DNA from: Firmicutes bacterium UBA4845
GTDB lineage: Bacteria; Bacillota; Clostridia; Tissierellales; Sedimentibacteraceae
Length of the DNA: 8,342 bases
Assembly (NCBI GenBank): GCA_002399975.1
Contig: DHER01000110.1
Location: 302-8,643, forward strand
Reading direction: 5' to 3'
In this document: piece by piece, positions 8,101 to 8,342 of the stretch
Numbering within the stretch: position 1 is the first letter of the stretch
How the letters are laid out: each line of letters opens with the position of its first letter
Notes under the pieces: model-generated
Databases searched by the model: none
What the model was told of the DNA's origin: nothing
What the model saw: only the letters and a program-made list of their open reading frames with translations
Position numbers and translations under genes: made by a program

Positions 8101-8228
8101 GGTTCACCTTTCTCGTCGAGTACCTTACCCTTAACGATATTGCTTTGAGCTATCACTCCAAAGGATATGGTTAACAGAAAAGTTAACCATATCCCTTTCA
8201 AAAAAAATAATAAATGTTTGTTTTTCAT
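5118..8228 (-). CDS. susC-like: SusC-like TonB-linked outer-membrane transporter (SusC/RagA family)
   Basis: Outer-membrane transporter of 1036 residues that imports oligosaccharides, or another bulky nutrient, using TonB energy together with the SusD-like protein encoded next. Residues 1-28 look like a signal peptide (Lys-rich start, hydrophobic core, end near VIAQ). Residues about 31-112 are a carboxypeptidase-D-regulatory-like domain. A TonB-box-like segment, EEVVVIGFG, lies at 108-116. The plug follows, with FIRG (171-174), LILIDG and DATSTAVYGARGANGV (214-229). The rest is beta-barrel and ends in an aromatic residue (ASF), as usual for outer-membrane barrels. An EF-hand-like loop DVNGDGKITDAD (857-868) has Asp/Asn at positions 1, 3, 5 and 12, a feature common in SusC proteins and possibly Ca-binding. 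There is no STN domain, so direct signalling to an anti-sigma factor is unlikely. The length is normal for the family. The start is the only ATG before the signal peptide, with AGGA a few bases upstream. The substrate is unknown. Confidence 0.96.
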   Translation of the reverse strand: MKNKHLLFFLKGIWLTFLLTISFGVIAQSNIVKGKVLDEKGEPLPGVTITVGGSTKGVITDNEGSYAIEVRSTDELTFSFIGFATQTIKVNNQTILNVTLKEDVSELEEVVVIGFGKQKKTDLVGSVASINTQELKKVSSSNMTTMLAGNIAGIISYQRSGEPGADNADFFIRGVTTFGYKKDPLILIDGIEVSRTDLARMQPDDIENFSIMKDATSTAVYGARGANGVISITTKEGKEGKLNISVRVENAFTTPTQNIELADPITYMKLANEAILTRDPGGATLYSLTKIDNTQAGTNPYAYPSTDWHKEMFEDYASAQRINLNASGGGKVARYYLAATFNQDNGNLKVNKRNNFNSNIQLKTYSLRSNINFNLTNTTEAALRLSTVIDDYTGPINGGTAVYNQVVHSNPVLFPPYYKSDKANILTNHILFGNYGKDVRYINPYAEMVKGYKDYSRTKIDAQFELKQDLSFITKGLSIRALFNTSRYSYFDVSRFYNPFYYNIGFYDRTNDTYTLAALNETTGTEYLGYNEGLKEVSSSTYIELMSNYNRTFNDDHVISGMLVYIMRNSLTGNAGDLQLSLPHRNIGLSGRTTYSYQGKYFGEFNFGYNGSERFHKSHRFGFFPSAGFAWTLSNEDFWDVKTITNLKFRGTYGLVGNDAIGSDYDRFFYLSNVDMNNARRSARFGFPNSYYGLNGVLITRNSNEDITWEIAKKTNLGFELGLWNKLTLEADYFNEYRSNILMDRASIPTTMGITTVERANVGEAKSSGIDGSLDFTTTIGQSIWIKTRGNFTYATSEFLVYEEPRYKESYRQHVGLSLSQRTGLIAERLFIDEEEIANSPVQSYGNYMAGDIKYYDVNGDGKITDADAVPIGYPTDPEIIYGFGISAGYENVDFSCFFQGSARSSFWIDAVSTSPFNNETQLLKAYADSHWSEDNRDLYALWPRLSSTINYNNSSPNSTWFMRNGAFLRLKSMEVGYTPPLKWLEKFHLSNIRLYLNGTNLLSFSRFKLWDIEMGGNGLGYPIQKSYNIGITASF
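8160..8198. repeat. Long perfect inverted repeat (hairpin) within the susC signal-peptide codons
   Basis: Plus-strand GGATATGGTTAAC (8163-8175) is perfectly complementary to GTTAACCATATCC (8182-8194), with the 6-base loop AGAAAA. Three more A-T pairs (8160-8162 with 8196-8198) extend the stem past one bulged base at 8195. Each arm also contains the palindrome GTTAAC. In the susC mRNA this hairpin begins about 30 bases after the start codon and covers codons of the hydrophobic core of the signal peptide. It follows a U8 run (8207-8200) by four bases. It is not followed by a T-tract on either strand, so it does not look like an intrinsic terminator. The function is unknown; control of susC translation or mRNA stability is an inference. 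Confidence 0.8.
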
Positions 8229-8342
8229 TTTCCTACATTAAATTAATACTTCGGTAAATATTCAATTAACTAATTAGAATTCAATGATTTACATAACATA
8301 GTTTAACATAAAAAAGATGGTTAAGTAGCTGATTATCAGTAT
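8229..8342 (-). promoter_or_regulatory. Upstream region of the susC operon (leader or promoter, partial)
   Basis: These 114 AT-rich bases precede susC and run to the window edge. On the minus strand they contain no TTTG, so neither half of the standard Bacteroidota promoter (TTTG ... TAnnTTTG) is present exactly. The operon promoter is therefore probably further upstream or divergent, and this part may be 5' leader. The start codon is preceded by TAGGAAA, a short and closely spaced ribosome-site-like sequence. A CTAATTAG palindrome lies at 8270-8277. No regulator gene is visible. Confidence 0.4.

Noticed and set aside
8160..8198. The susC hairpin as an intrinsic terminator or an invertible-promoter end
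   Set aside because: No T-run follows the stem on either strand, and there is no matching second copy of the repeat in the window nor a recombinase gene.

Overview
The window looks like part of a polysaccharide utilisation locus (PUL) from a Bacteroidota (Bacteroidales-type) bacterium. The evidence is a SusC/SusD outer-membrane nutrient-uptake pair, lipoproteins with Bacteroidota-specific domains of unknown function (DUFs), low G+C, very AT-rich spacers with little Shine-Dalgarno signal, and the remnant of a DUF4372-type IS4-family transposase of the kind common in Bacteroides relatives. Genus and species cannot be fixed from this sequence.

Layout, with all genes on the minus strand and read from right to left. 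8342-8229 is the upstream region of the operon, with no exact Bacteroidota promoter consensus. 8228-5118 is a SusC-like TonB-dependent transporter without an N-terminal STN signalling domain. 5105-3168 is its SusD-like lipoprotein partner. 3139-1946 is a DUF4959/DUF5126/DUF5000 surface lipoprotein. 1904-705 is a DUF4998/DUF5013 surface lipoprotein. The gaps are short (12, 28 and 41 bases), so the four genes are very probably one transcription unit. From 704 down to 1 there is no intact gene. It holds a decayed, internally deleted IS4-family transposase (568-269) and then AT-rich sequence.

Inferred joint function: SusC and SusD form the gated outer-membrane pump for an oligosaccharide. The two extra lipoproteins, in the position of SusE/SusF-like accessory proteins, probably bind the same glycan at the cell surface. 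No glycoside hydrolase, lyase, sulfatase or regulator lies in the window, so the substrate cannot be named. The enzymes, if any, must be outside it.

This is mostly a standard glycan-uptake module, and I see no evidence for a wholly new system. The most unexpected signal is a 13-bp perfect inverted repeat with a 6-base loop inside the signal-peptide codons of susC, immediately after a T8 tract on the coding strand. Coding function alone does not require it, and it may be a cis-acting RNA element or a target for post-transcriptional control. The degenerate insertion sequence directly behind the operon is the second point of interest.
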